Positions 1 through 8,640 of a stretch of DNA of 34,447 bases are shown here, in pieces. The translations under genes and the position numbers were made by a program. Location of the stretch: positions 1 to 34,447 of the forward strand of contig MNEX01000331.1 of the NCBI GenBank assembly GCA_001917905.1. Reading direction: 5' to 3'. Origin of the DNA: Acidobacteria bacterium 13_1_40CM_65_14 (GTDB lineage: Bacteria > Acidobacteriota > Vicinamibacteria > Vicinamibacterales > CAVVIG01). How positions within the stretch are numbered: position 1 is the first letter of the stretch; the number at the start of each line of letters is the position of its first letter. The notes beneath the pieces are model-generated. The model searched no databases, had not been told where the DNA came from, and saw only the letters and a list, made by a program, of their open reading frames with translations.

Positions 1-1
1 C

Positions 2-757
2 ATTTATCAACCGAATGGTGCGGGACCGTTCCCCACCCTGCTCGATCTGCACGGCGGCGCGTGGAACGGCAAAGACCGCCACGCGGAGGAACCGATGGAC
101 CGCGCGTTGGCGGCCAGCGGCGTGCTGGTGGTCGCCATCGACATGACGCTGGCGCCGGAAGCGCCGTACCCGGCGTGCGTGCAGGACGCAAACTACGGCG
201 TGCGGTGGCTCAAATCGAAAGCCGCGTCGTGGAACGGCGACCCGTCGAAGATCGGCGTGTACGGCAGCTCGAGCGGCGGCCACGTCGCCGAGCTCCTGGG
301 CATGCGCCCGCGCGATCCGCGCTACAACGCGATTCCGCTGACCGCGGCGCCAAAGCTCGATGCCACCGTCGCCTACATCGCGACGCGCTCGCCAATCAGC
401 AACACGGTCGCGCGCTATCAAAACGCGGTGGACAAAAAGCGCGACAGCATGATCAAGAACAACAAGACGTTCTTCAATCCGTGGGAAACGATCTCCGAAT
501 CGAACCCGCAGGAGATACTCGACCGCCATGAGAAGGTGACGCTGGTGCCGCTGCTCATCATGCAGGGCGCGCTCGACGACAACGTGTTGCCGGCGATGCA
601 GGAGAAATTCGCCCAGACGTACAAGGCGGCCGGCGGCCACTGCGAGTTCCACGTCTTCGAAGACAGCGAACACGAGTGGGTCGCCAAAGAAGGCCCGCAA
701 ACCGACCGCGCACGCGCGATGGTCAAGGCGTTCATCGCGCACCAATTGAAGGCGTAG
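2..757 (+). CDS. alpha/beta hydrolase (esterase/lipase-like), 5' end outside window
   Basis: Frame 2 is open from base 2 (IYQPNGAGPFPTLLDLHGGAWNGKD...) with an HGG oxyanion-hole motif, a GSSSGG nucleophile elbow and a C-terminal EDSEHEW region. Confidence 0.85.
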   Translation: MYQPNGAGPFPTLLDLHGGAWNGKDRHAEEPMDRALAASGVLVVAIDMTLAPEAPYPACVQDANYGVRWLKSKAASWNGDPSKIGVYGSSSGGHVAELLGMRPRDPRYNAIPLTAAPKLDATVAYIATRSPISNTVARYQNAVDKKRDSMIKNNKTFFNPWETISESNPQEILDRHEKVTLVPLLIMQGALDDNVLPAMQEKFAQTYKAAGGHCEFHVFEDSEHEWVAKEGPQTDRARAMVKAFIAHQLKA

Positions 758-1191
758 CGCCGCAGCCGTTCCGCATCGCCGCACGCAATCGCAGGACCTG
801 GCCTGTCACAGTCCTGGCTTACATCAGGGCGTCGAGACCTGCTTCGTTGTAGCACGAAGTCTTCCGCCGAGTGCAGGCTGCGTCGTGCCGGCATCTCGCT
901 CCGAGATCCGTTGACCGGCAGGGCGGAAAAACGTCGCTGCGACTCGCTGCTCTTGCGCTCCAGCGGCGGTCAGGGTTGTTGCGACATCCGCGCACAGGAA
1001 AGAGCGACGCCTCGGGCAAACCCACCGCTCGTGCCGTACCCATCAGACCGCCGCGATTCTCGCTCCGCGACGTTTTTCGAGCGATCGCGTCGCCCTGCCT
1101 TTACGGATCTCTCCGCGAGACGCCGTCACGCCGCCGGGAGCGATCAGCTCCGGCCGAAGCCGGACGCGACCGACGATGAAGGCACGACAGG

Positions 1192-3636
1192 TTATTCGTA
1201 TCTCAACGCCGTCGCGGCATTGATGCGGACGGCGCGCCAGGTGGGGATCCATGACGCCACGACGCAGACCACGAGCAGCACGAGCGGCGCGAGGCCGAAG
1301 ACGAGCGGATCGAATCGATCAACGTTGTACAGCAGGTTGCGCAAGAGCGGCGCGGCCGCGAACCCGCCCGACACGCCGACGCCCACGCCGGCGATCACGA
1401 GCAGCATCGCCTCGCCAATCACCAAAAGGACCACATCGCGATCGCGCGCGCCAAGCGCGCGCCGGACGCCGATCTCGTACGTCCGGCGACTCACGGTCTG
1501 CGCGATCGTCCCGTACAACCCCAGTGAGGTCAGGACCAGCGCCATCAGACCGACGATCGAGAGCGACGTCGCGCCGCCGATCGCCGGCGCCATCGACTTC
1601 ATGACGCGGTCCGCCAGCGTCGCCGTCTCGTACAGCGCCAGGTCCGGCGCGATGGCGTGAATGGCGGCGGTCATCTCACGGAGGTACGTGCCGGCGTCGC
1701 CTGTGCCACGCGCGACAATTCCTGCTGCCCCGGCGCCCTGCCGCGCGAGCGGAAAGTACACGTACGGCTTCGGATCCTCGCCGACGGACATGTACTTCGA
1801 GCGACGCACCACACCGACAACCTCGTAGCGATCGCCGTTCGCGTTCACGACGCGCCGGCCGATCGCGCGCTCGCCCGGCCAGAACTGGTGGGCGACGACG
1901 TCATTCAGAATGATGACCGGCGGCGATCCCCGCGTGTCGCGGTCGCCGAACGCCCTTCCCTCCAGCACAGGAATGCGCAGCGTTTGAAAGTAGTCGGGAT
2001 CGACGACGGCGTACTCGAGCGTCGCCCAGTTCGCGCCGTCGCCTGCCTGCGTACCCTCCGGTCCGAGTCTCGTTCCCACAATCCCGAGATCGAGCGGGAC
2101 GCGTGTCGTCAGACTGACCGACTGCGTGCGCGGCAGGCGTTGCACCTCTCGCAGGAGCCGGTCCCAGAACCGTGTCGAGTCGTCGGCCGAATACCCCTGC
2201 AGCTTCAGATCGATCGTCGTGGTGACGAGTCCGGTGGGATCGAATCCGAGATCGACGTGCCGCACATGCTGCAGGCTGCGAACGAACAGCCCGCCGCCAG
2301 CGAGCAGCAGCATGGAGAGCGCGACCTGTCCGGCGACGAGCAGGTGACGCAGCCGCGACGGCCGAAGACCGCCGCGGGTGTCGCCGTCCTTCAGCGCCAC
2401 GACGAGGTCAGACTGCGACGCTTCGATGGCGGGACCGAGACCGAAGACGATCGCCGTCGCGATGACGACGACGACGCTCACCGCCAGCACCGTGGCATCC
2501 AGCGCGACGTTGACATTCACCGGCGCGCCACGCGAAATCGTCACGCGAATCGCGCTCAGGAATGTTGTCGCCTGCCACGCGAGGACGATGCCGAGCGCGC
2601 CCGCCGCGATCGCCAGGCTCGCGGCTTCGGTCAAGAGCTGCGCGACGATCCGGCGCCGGCTCGCCCCGAGCGCCAGCCGCACGCCAATCTCGGTTCGCCG
2701 CGACGCCGCGCGGACCATCAGCACGCCGGCGACGTTGGCGCAGGCCAACAGCAGGACGAGGAGGGCGACGACGAAGACCGCTGCCGACGCGCCGAGAATG
2801 GCGCCGCGGAACAGCGGGAAGACCCGTCCCTCCGATTCGGGCAGCGCCGTGAAGCGCACGCCCGTATTGCTGATCGGGTATTCACGCTGAAGCCGCAGCG
2901 CCAAGGCATCGAGCTCTGCGCGCGCCTGGGCCAGCGTGGCCCCCGGCTGCAAGCGCGCGAGCGCAAAGTACCCCCCGCCGCCGCGCTTGTTCCGGCCGTC
3001 GCCGGGCCACATGGCACGTCGCGCCGCGATCGGCACCCAGAGATCGGGCACGAATCCGAGCGTCGTGCCGCCGAATCCCTCGGGCGCGATCCCCACGACA
3101 CGAAATCGCTGACCGTTGATCGTCAGCGCGGCGTTCACCGCGCTGGGCATCGCCGCGAACCGTCGCTTCCACAATCCATCGCTCACCACGACGACGCGCT
3201 CGCCGGCCGACTCTTCCTGCGGCGCGAAGAAACGGCCAGACCGCGGCATCACGCCGAGAACGGAAAAGTACCGTTCGGACACGAACTCGCCCCAGATCCG
3301 CTCGGCCGCGCCCGCGACGCCCACGCTGAACGCAGCCGGCTCTTCCAGCACCGCGTCCGAGAACACGTCGCGCAGTGCGCGCATGTCCTCGAAGTCCGGA
3401 TAGGACACGGTGAAGTACTGAAATCCGTTCGTGTACGTGTTGTACAGACGGACGAGGCGTTCCGGCTGGTGGATCGGCAGCGGCCGGATGAAAAATCCGT
3501 TGACGAGCGAGAACGAGATGCTCGTCGCAGCGATACCGAGCGCCAGCGTGACGATGATGACGAGGCTGTTCGCCGGCGTCTTCAGTTGCTGGCGGATGCC
3601 GAACGCGAAGTCGCCCCGCAGCCGGTCGAACCACAT
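1192..3636 (-). CDS. ADOP-type ABC transporter permease (MacB/FtsX domains)
   Basis: Two FtsX/MacB-like halves (VRAASRRTEIGVRLALGASRRRIVAQLL and VSRRTYEIGVRRALGARDRDVV); likely start MWFDRLRGDFAFGIRQQLKTPANS at 3636 rather than the longer ORF. Confidence 0.9.
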   Translation of the reverse strand: MWFDRLRGDFAFGIRQQLKTPANSLVIIVTLALGIAATSISFSLVNGFFIRPLPIHQPERLVRLYNTYTNGFQYFTVSYPDFEDMRALRDVFSDAVLEEPAAFSVGVAGAAERIWGEFVSERYFSVLGVMPRSGRFFAPQEESAGERVVVVSDGLWKRRFAAMPSAVNAALTINGQRFRVVGIAPEGFGGTTLGFVPDLWVPIAARRAMWPGDGRNKRGGGGYFALARLQPGATLAQARAELDALALRLQREYPISNTGVRFTALPESEGRVFPLFRGAILGASAAVFVVALLVLLLACANVAGVLMVRAASRRTEIGVRLALGASRRRIVAQLLTEAASLAIAAGALGIVLAWQATTFLSAIRVTISRGAPVNVNVALDATVLAVSVVVVIATAIVFGLGPAIEASQSDLVVALKDGDTRGGLRPSRLRHLLVAGQVALSMLLLAGGGLFVRSLQHVRHVDLGFDPTGLVTTTIDLKLQGYSADDSTRFWDRLLREVQRLPRTQSVSLTTRVPLDLGIVGTRLGPEGTQAGDGANWATLEYAVVDPDYFQTLRIPVLEGRAFGDRDTRGSPPVIILNDVVAHQFWPGERAIGRRVVNANGDRYEVVGVVRRSKYMSVGEDPKPYVYFPLARQGAGAAGIVARGTGDAGTYLREMTAAIHAIAPDLALYETATLADRVMKSMAPAIGGATSLSIVGLMALVLTSLGLYGTIAQTVSRRTYEIGVRRALGARDRDVVLLVIGEAMLLVIAGVGVGVSGGFAAAPLLRNLLYNVDRFDPLVFGLAPLVLLVVCVVASWIPTWRAVRINAATALRYE

Positions 3637-4388
3637 CACCGCCGCGGTCCGCGACTCAGAAATGTGAACGAGACGCTCGTGGTCTGACCGGCATCGACAG
3701 TGAGGCGCTCGATCGCCCTGCCGAACTTCTCGTGCCACGCTTCCACCGTGTACGCGCCCGATGGCACTCCGCGGATCGTGAAGGAGCCGTCAGCGCTGGT
3801 GACGGCAAAGAAGGGATGCGGCAGGACGCCGACAAACGCGGCCATCCACGAGTGGATGTCGGACGTCAGCGGCACCATCACTTCCGGTTTCGTGAATGTG
3901 TGCGTCAATCGCATGCCCGCAATCGGCTGGCCAGTGTTGAACGGCTGATTCGCCGACGGCCGTGCGTGCACGTTGTGCAGCGTGTGGTCGCTGTTGACGA
4001 CCATCAATGGCTGTCCCACCTGGACACCCACGACGCGAGGGATGAACTGGCAGAGTCGCTGATCGAGGACGACGGCCGCGGTCGGCACGTCAAAAGAGTA
4101 AGCGGCGTCGAGACCCTCCTTCACATAGACGAACACGTTCGCGAGACCGCCCGCTTGATCGATCAGGATCCTGTCGTTCATGACATTCTGCGCAGCCACT
4201 TTCACGCAGTAGGGATTCGCAGACATATTCAGTGGCTCGCGCGCTGGCCGCGAACCGTCGAAGACGGCGCGTCCCGTTACGGTGCCGGCGGTAGCGGGAT
4301 CGACTTTCAGGTTGCCCTGAGCGATTCGGGGACCGAACCCCGCGGTGAATACAGCGCAGACGATTCCGGTGAGTGCGACGAGTTTCAT
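3636..4388 (-). CDS. secreted cupredoxin-like / carboxypeptidase-regulatory-like protein
   Basis: Signal peptide; NSDHTLHNVHA and SDIHSWMAAFVGVLPHPFFAVT motifs; C-terminal GSFTIRGVPSGAYTVEAWHE regulatory-like fold; stop overlaps the next ATG (TGATG). Confidence 0.7.
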   Translation of the reverse strand: MKLVALTGIVCAVFTAGFGPRIAQGNLKVDPATAGTVTGRAVFDGSRPAREPLNMSANPYCVKVAAQNVMNDRILIDQAGGLANVFVYVKEGLDAAYSFDVPTAAVVLDQRLCQFIPRVVGVQVGQPLMVVNSDHTLHNVHARPSANQPFNTGQPIAGMRLTHTFTKPEVMVPLTSDIHSWMAAFVGVLPHPFFAVTSADGSFTIRGVPSGAYTVEAWHEKFGRAIERLTVDAGQTTSVSFTFLSRGPRR

Positions 4389-4396
4389 GCTCGCAC

Positions 4397-6109
4397 CTAC
4401 GTTCTTTTGATATTTTTCCAGTTCTTGACGAGATGCTCAGCGGTCCGCCACGCCAGCGCCTGCGCCGTGAGCGTCGGATTGTGCGCGCCGCTCGTGCCCA
4501 TCACCGACGCGCCGAGGACGCCGAGGTTCGGCGCTTCGTGCGCGAAGCCCCAGCGATTGACGACGTTGGTCTCGACGTTGTCGCCCATCCGAGTGCCGCC
4601 GTACGCGTGCGTTGATATACCCATGGCGCCGCCGAGCGGCGCACGCTGAATCGCGATGGCGCCCGCCTCGCGATACCACTGCTCCATCTTGTCCTGCGTG
4701 AACGCAGCGATCTTCCTCTCGTTCTCCTTGTACTCGGCCGTGACGCGGCACACCGGATAGCCCAGCGGATCCTTCACCTCGGGATCGAGATCGAGATAGT
4801 TGTCCTCGTACGGCAGCGTCGACTTCTGGATGTACGAGTTGTTCGATCGATCCGCGTTCTCCTTGATGAACGTCTTCCACGCCGATCCCCAGTTCGGCGC
4901 GCGGCCAAACGTGTTCATGCCGGCGGCGCCAATCGGCCGTCGATCCGAGTACACCCACAGATTCCCGCCGCCGATGAAGTCGAGTCCACCGTGATCGAAG
5001 TTGTCGTCGGCCCAGTTGTCCACGGCGACGCCCTGCGCCGGCAGGCCGTACCACGCATTCAAGTTGAACGGGAATAGCGCCGACACGCCCGCGCCCTGAT
5101 GATGGCTGAAGTAGTGCCGGCCCACCTGGCCGTGATTATTGGCGAGTCCTTTCGGGAATGCCTTCGACTTCGAGAGCAAGAGCAGCCGAACGTTCTCGTA
5201 CGTGAAGCTCGCGACCAGGACGACTTTCGCCGGCTGGAAGTACTCGACGCCGTCGGTGAGGTAGTTGACGCCGGTCACCTGACCGTTGCCGTCGACTTCG
5301 ATCGTCGTGACGTGCGCGCGCGGGACGACTTTCAAGTGCCCCGTCGCCTGCGCGCGTGGAATCGTCGTCACCGCCGTCGAGTTCTTCGCGTCGACGTGGC
5401 AGCCGCCGCGATTGCAGAAACCGTGATACATGCACGCCGAGCGATTCTGATACGAGCGCGAGTTGATCGCGGCCGGTCCCGGAAACGGATTCCAGCCGAG
5501 CGAGCGCGCCGCCATCGTCATTTTGTCGAGGAACTCTGTGCCCCGCAACGGCGGCATCGGATAGGCGCGCTTGCGCGGACCTTCGAACCGATTCCCGCGC
5601 GGATCGATCTTGCCGTTGATGTTGCCCGCCTGGCCCGAGACGCCGACCTCGTACTCGATCTTGTCGTAGTACGGCTCGAGCTCGTCGAGGCCGAACGGCC
5701 AGTCTTCGACCGTCGATCCGTTCGGAATCCGCGACGGGCCGTAGCGGCGCCTCGTCTCGCTGACAACCTTGAAGTCCCACGGGTTCAGCCGCCAGCTCTG
5801 GGCCCAGTAGTGCAGGCTGGTGCCGCCGACCGCGTTCTGCATCGGATGAATGCTGCCGCGCGGAACGGTCGGCGACGAAGCGGTCGCGCGCGACGTCGGG
5901 ATTTCCTGATTCGCTTTCTGGATTCCTTGCGGCCAGCCGCGGACGTTGTTGCGGAGCTCGTCGGGCGCGAAGTCTTTCCGCGTCAGCCACGTGCCGGCTT
6001 CGAGGCCGATGACGTCGATGCCCGCCTGCGCGAGCGGCAGCGCCGCGACGCCGCCGGCAGCGCCGAGGCCGACGATGACGACATCGGTGTCTTTGAGTTT
6101 AGTCGCCAT
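4397..6109 (-). CDS. GMC family oxidoreductase
   Basis: FAD-binding VIVGLGAAGGVAALPLAQAG...LEAG; C-terminal GTSGAHNPTLTAQALAWRTAEHLV; start MATKLKDTDVV. Confidence 0.9.
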   Translation of the reverse strand: MATKLKDTDVVIVGLGAAGGVAALPLAQAGIDVIGLEAGTWLTRKDFAPDELRNNVRGWPQGIQKANQEIPTSRATASSPTVPRGSIHPMQNAVGGTSLHYWAQSWRLNPWDFKVVSETRRRYGPSRIPNGSTVEDWPFGLDELEPYYDKIEYEVGVSGQAGNINGKIDPRGNRFEGPRKRAYPMPPLRGTEFLDKMTMAARSLGWNPFPGPAAINSRSYQNRSACMYHGFCNRGGCHVDAKNSTAVTTIPRAQATGHLKVVPRAHVTTIEVDGNGQVTGVNYLTDGVEYFQPAKVVLVASFTYENVRLLLLSKSKAFPKGLANNHGQVGRHYFSHHQGAGVSALFPFNLNAWYGLPAQGVAVDNWADDNFDHGGLDFIGGGNLWVYSDRRPIGAAGMNTFGRAPNWGSAWKTFIKENADRSNNSYIQKSTLPYEDNYLDLDPEVKDPLGYPVCRVTAEYKENERKIAAFTQDKMEQWYREAGAIAIQRAPLGGAMGISTHAYGGTRMGDNVETNVVNRWGFAHEAPNLGVLGASVMGTSGAHNPTLTAQALAWRTAEHLVKNWKNIKRT

Positions 6110-6749
6110 GGTGGTCTCTTTTTCCAAGGCTCGCGGGGCCCCGCCCCCGCTCGTTGTCTTTGATGAAGTCGTATTCGTACGCCGACTTGTGATTCGGCTT
6201 CAGCGCTTTCGACTCGAGACTTTTTTGATCCGTCGCCGTCACCATCGTGCGGACGCCCGGATAGGCGATCAGATCCCAGCCGACGAAATTCGCGTTGCCG
6301 CCGTAGTACGGATCGCCGAACGTCCCCTGGTGCGTGTGGCTCAGCACCATGGCGAAGAACGCGGCGGCGCTGCCGGTGAAGCCGCTCGCAGCGCCGGTCT
6401 CGACGTCGATGAGCACGGAGTCCTGATCGGTCGCCGACAGCTGCGTGAACGGCGCGCCTCGCGACGACCGCGCGTAGCGATCGAGCGCCGCGAGTCCGGC
6501 CGCGTAGGCGGGCCGCGAGGACGCGAGCGCAGTGCCGAGCGCGTGATCGATGTAATGCGCCGCCAGCGCTTCGGTCGCGCCCGGACCGTTCGCGTCGGTT
6601 GGAATCAAGCGCGCGACGATGGCGTCGAGCAGCTCCATCTCGGTGGCGGTCAGGTTCTCGACCGGCGGTCGCGCGCCGGATTGAAATCCACGCGCGAATG
6701 GAACAATCGCTGCGGCCTTCAACAGATCGCGTCGTGAGATGAATGTCAT
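6099..6749 (-). CDS. gluconate 2-dehydrogenase subunit 3-like protein
   Basis: Tat-like MTFISRRDLLKAAAIVPFARG; LTATEMELLDAIVARLIPTDANGPGATEALAAHYIDHAL; adjacent to the GMC gene; ATGA overlap with upstream gene. Confidence 0.85.
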   Translation of the reverse strand: MTFISRRDLLKAAAIVPFARGFQSGARPPVENLTATEMELLDAIVARLIPTDANGPGATEALAAHYIDHALGTALASSRPAYAAGLAALDRYARSSRGAPFTQLSATDQDSVLIDVETGAASGFTGSAAAFFAMVLSHTHQGTFGDPYYGGNANFVGWDLIAYPGVRTMVTATDQKSLESKALKPNHKSAYEYDFIKDNERGRGPASLGKRDHHGD

Positions 6750-7744
6750 GACACCCTCACCACGAATCGGCCTCTTGCCTGACCCTTGAGCAGTGTCGCG
6801 AAGGCACGCGGCAGATCCTCGAGCGGAATTTCCTGCGCGATCGCCTGAAGCTTCGCCGGCTTCAGGTCGGTCGCGAGCCGGCGCCAGACCTCGAGCCGCG
6901 CCGGCATCGGACACATCGCCGAATCGATGCCGAGCAGCTTGATGCCGCGCAGGATGAACGGTAACACCGTCGTCTTCAGATCTGTTCCGCCGGTGAGCCC
7001 CGAGTTGGCGATCGCGCCGCCGTACATCATCGTGCGCGTCAGCCACGCGAGCGTGTCGCCGCCGACCGCATCGACGGCGCCGGCCCACAACATTTTCTCG
7101 AGCGGCTTGGTGCCCATCTGCAAGGCGTTGCGCGATAACACGTCGGCAGCGCCGAGCGATTTCAGGAACTCGTGCTGATCGTCTTTACCCGTGAGCGCAG
7201 TGACTGTGTACCCACGCGCCGCGAGACACTGGATCGCGACGCTCCCCACGCCGCCGCTCGCGCCCGTGACGATGACGGGACCGTTCGACGGTGCGAGGCC
7301 GTTGCGTTCCAGCTCGACGATCGAGAGCGCCGCCGTGAAGCCAGCGGTGCCGATCGCCATCACGTCGAACGGGCTGAGGCCCTGCGGCACGCGGACGACC
7401 CAGTCTGCGGGCACGCGCACGTACTCGGCATAGCCGCCGTCGTGGGCGACGCCGAGATCGTACCCGGTGACGAGGACTTCATCACCGCTCTTGAAACGCG
7501 AATCGCCGCTCGAGACCACGGTGCCGGACACATCGATGCCGCCGACGAGCGGAAAGCGACGGATGATTTTTCCGGCGCCGGTCGCGGCGAGCGCGTCTTT
7601 GTAGTTGACGCTCGAGTACGCGGCCTTGATCAGCACATCGCCCGCCGACAACTCATTCAAGGCGGCGTCAACGAGGCGACCCTGGACGGTTCCGTTCTCG
7701 TCGAACACGCGAAACGCGCGAAAGGTATCCACGGTCGTCGTCAC
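6746..7744 (-). CDS. YhdH/YhfP (AcuI)-type quinone oxidoreductase / acrylyl-CoA reductase family
   Basis: FRAFRVFDENGTVQGRL...SSVNYKDALAATGAGKIIRRFPLVGGIDVSGTV and VTGASGGVGSVAIQCLAARGY; GTG start overlaps upstream stop. Confidence 0.88.
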   Translation of the reverse strand: MTTTVDTFRAFRVFDENGTVQGRLVDAALNELSAGDVLIKAAYSSVNYKDALAATGAGKIIRRFPLVGGIDVSGTVVSSGDSRFKSGDEVLVTGYDLGVAHDGGYAEYVRVPADWVVRVPQGLSPFDVMAIGTAGFTAALSIVELERNGLAPSNGPVIVTGASGGVGSVAIQCLAARGYTVTALTGKDDQHEFLKSLGAADVLSRNALQMGTKPLEKMLWAGAVDAVGGDTLAWLTRTMMYGGAIANSGLTGGTDLKTTVLPFILRGIKLLGIDSAMCPMPARLEVWRRLATDLKPAKLQAIAQEIPLEDLPRAFATLLKGQARGRFVVRVS

Positions 7745-8640
7745 TGTTTCTTCTCTCTCGCCTTCTTGAAGATCTCGGCGACCTCGAGCTGGTTGCCCAT
7801 GGCGGCGTACGTCCACGCCGTGCGCCCGGCTTCGTCCTTCGCGTCCATGTCGGCGCCATGATCCATCAGGAGCTGTACGAGCTCGGCGCGGCCGTCGCCC
7901 GCTGCCTGCATCAGTGCCGTGCGGCCATCGCCACTCTTCGCGTTGACGTCGGCGCCGCTCGCGACGAGGAACGTCGCCGTGTCCGCGCAGTGACTCCAGA
8001 CCGCCATGAACAGCGCCGGCCGGCCGCTCCGCACCGCGTTCACCTTGGCGCCCATCTTCGCCAGCGTCTGCACCGTGTCGGTGTGACAGCCCTGCGCGGC
8101 GACCACGAGGTCTTCGTCCTTCCATTTCGCACCGGCTTTCACCAGCGCCTCGAAGATGTCGGCGTGGCCGTTGGCCACCGCGTACGTGACCGAGTTGCCG
8201 CCGCCCTGATCCGCTGCCTCCGTGTCCGCACCTTTCGCGAGCAGCACGCGCACGACCTCGGTGTGACCGTTGAGCGCCGCCGCCATCAGCGGCGTCCGGC
8301 CCTGTTGATCTCTGGCGTCCGCATCCGCCTGATTGGCGAGCAGCAGCTGCACGGCATCGGCATACCCGCTGAAGGCCGCGGCCGTCAGCGCGCTCGCGCC
8401 GCCGGCGTTGCGCGCGTTGACGTCGGCTTTGGCGACCAGCAGCAGACGAAGAATCTCGATCCGCCCCGCTGACGCCGCCTGCATCAGCGGTGTGATGCCA
8501 TCGGTATCCTTTTCGTTCACGTCGGCGCCGCGCGCGACGAGCGCCGCGACCGTTTTCGCGTCGCCGTCCATCACGGCATCGGACACCGATTGCTGCCCGA
8601 CCGCAGCCGCGACCACCCACGCCGCGAGCACGATGTGCAT
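7741..8640 (-). CDS. exported ankyrin-repeat protein
   Basis: Signal-peptide-like N-terminus MHIVLAAWVVAAAVGQQ; repeated GADVNEKDTDGITPLMQAA / GRTPLMAAALNGHTEVVRVLLAKGAD units. Confidence 0.9.
   Translation of the reverse strand: MHIVLAAWVVAAAVGQQSVSDAVMDGDAKTVAALVARGADVNEKDTDGITPLMQAASAGRIEILRLLLVAKADVNARNAGGASALTAAAFSGYADAVQLLLANQADADARDQQGRTPLMAAALNGHTEVVRVLLAKGADTEAADQGGGNSVTYAVANGHADIFEALVKAGAKWKDEDLVVAAQGCHTDTVQTLAKMGAKVNAVRSGRPALFMAVWSHCADTATFLVASGADVNAKSGDGRTALMQAAGDGRAELVQLLMDHGADMDAKDEAGRTAWTYAAMGNQLEVAEIFKKAREKKQ

Noticed and set aside
760-1190. Overlapping ORFs in the gap between the esterase and the ADOP gene (871-1179, 911-1660, 819-1043)
   Set aside because: No coherent motifs in any frame and Arg-rich composition; a small hairpin (cttcgt...acgaag near 847-862) was noted but is too weak to call.
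1657-3687. 676-aa plus-strand ORF opposite the ADOP permease
   Set aside because: Antisense shadow of a clearly coding high-GC gene; Arg/Asp/His-rich with no recognisable motif.
1192-3738. Upstream extension of the ADOP ORF to 3738
   Set aside because: Extension overlaps the cupredoxin-like gene and lacks permease-like sequence; MWFDRLRGDF at 3636 is the natural start with a TGATG junction.
4437-6163. Several long overlapping ORFs within the GMC gene on both strands
   Set aside because: Shifted or antisense frames of a well-supported GMC oxidoreductase.
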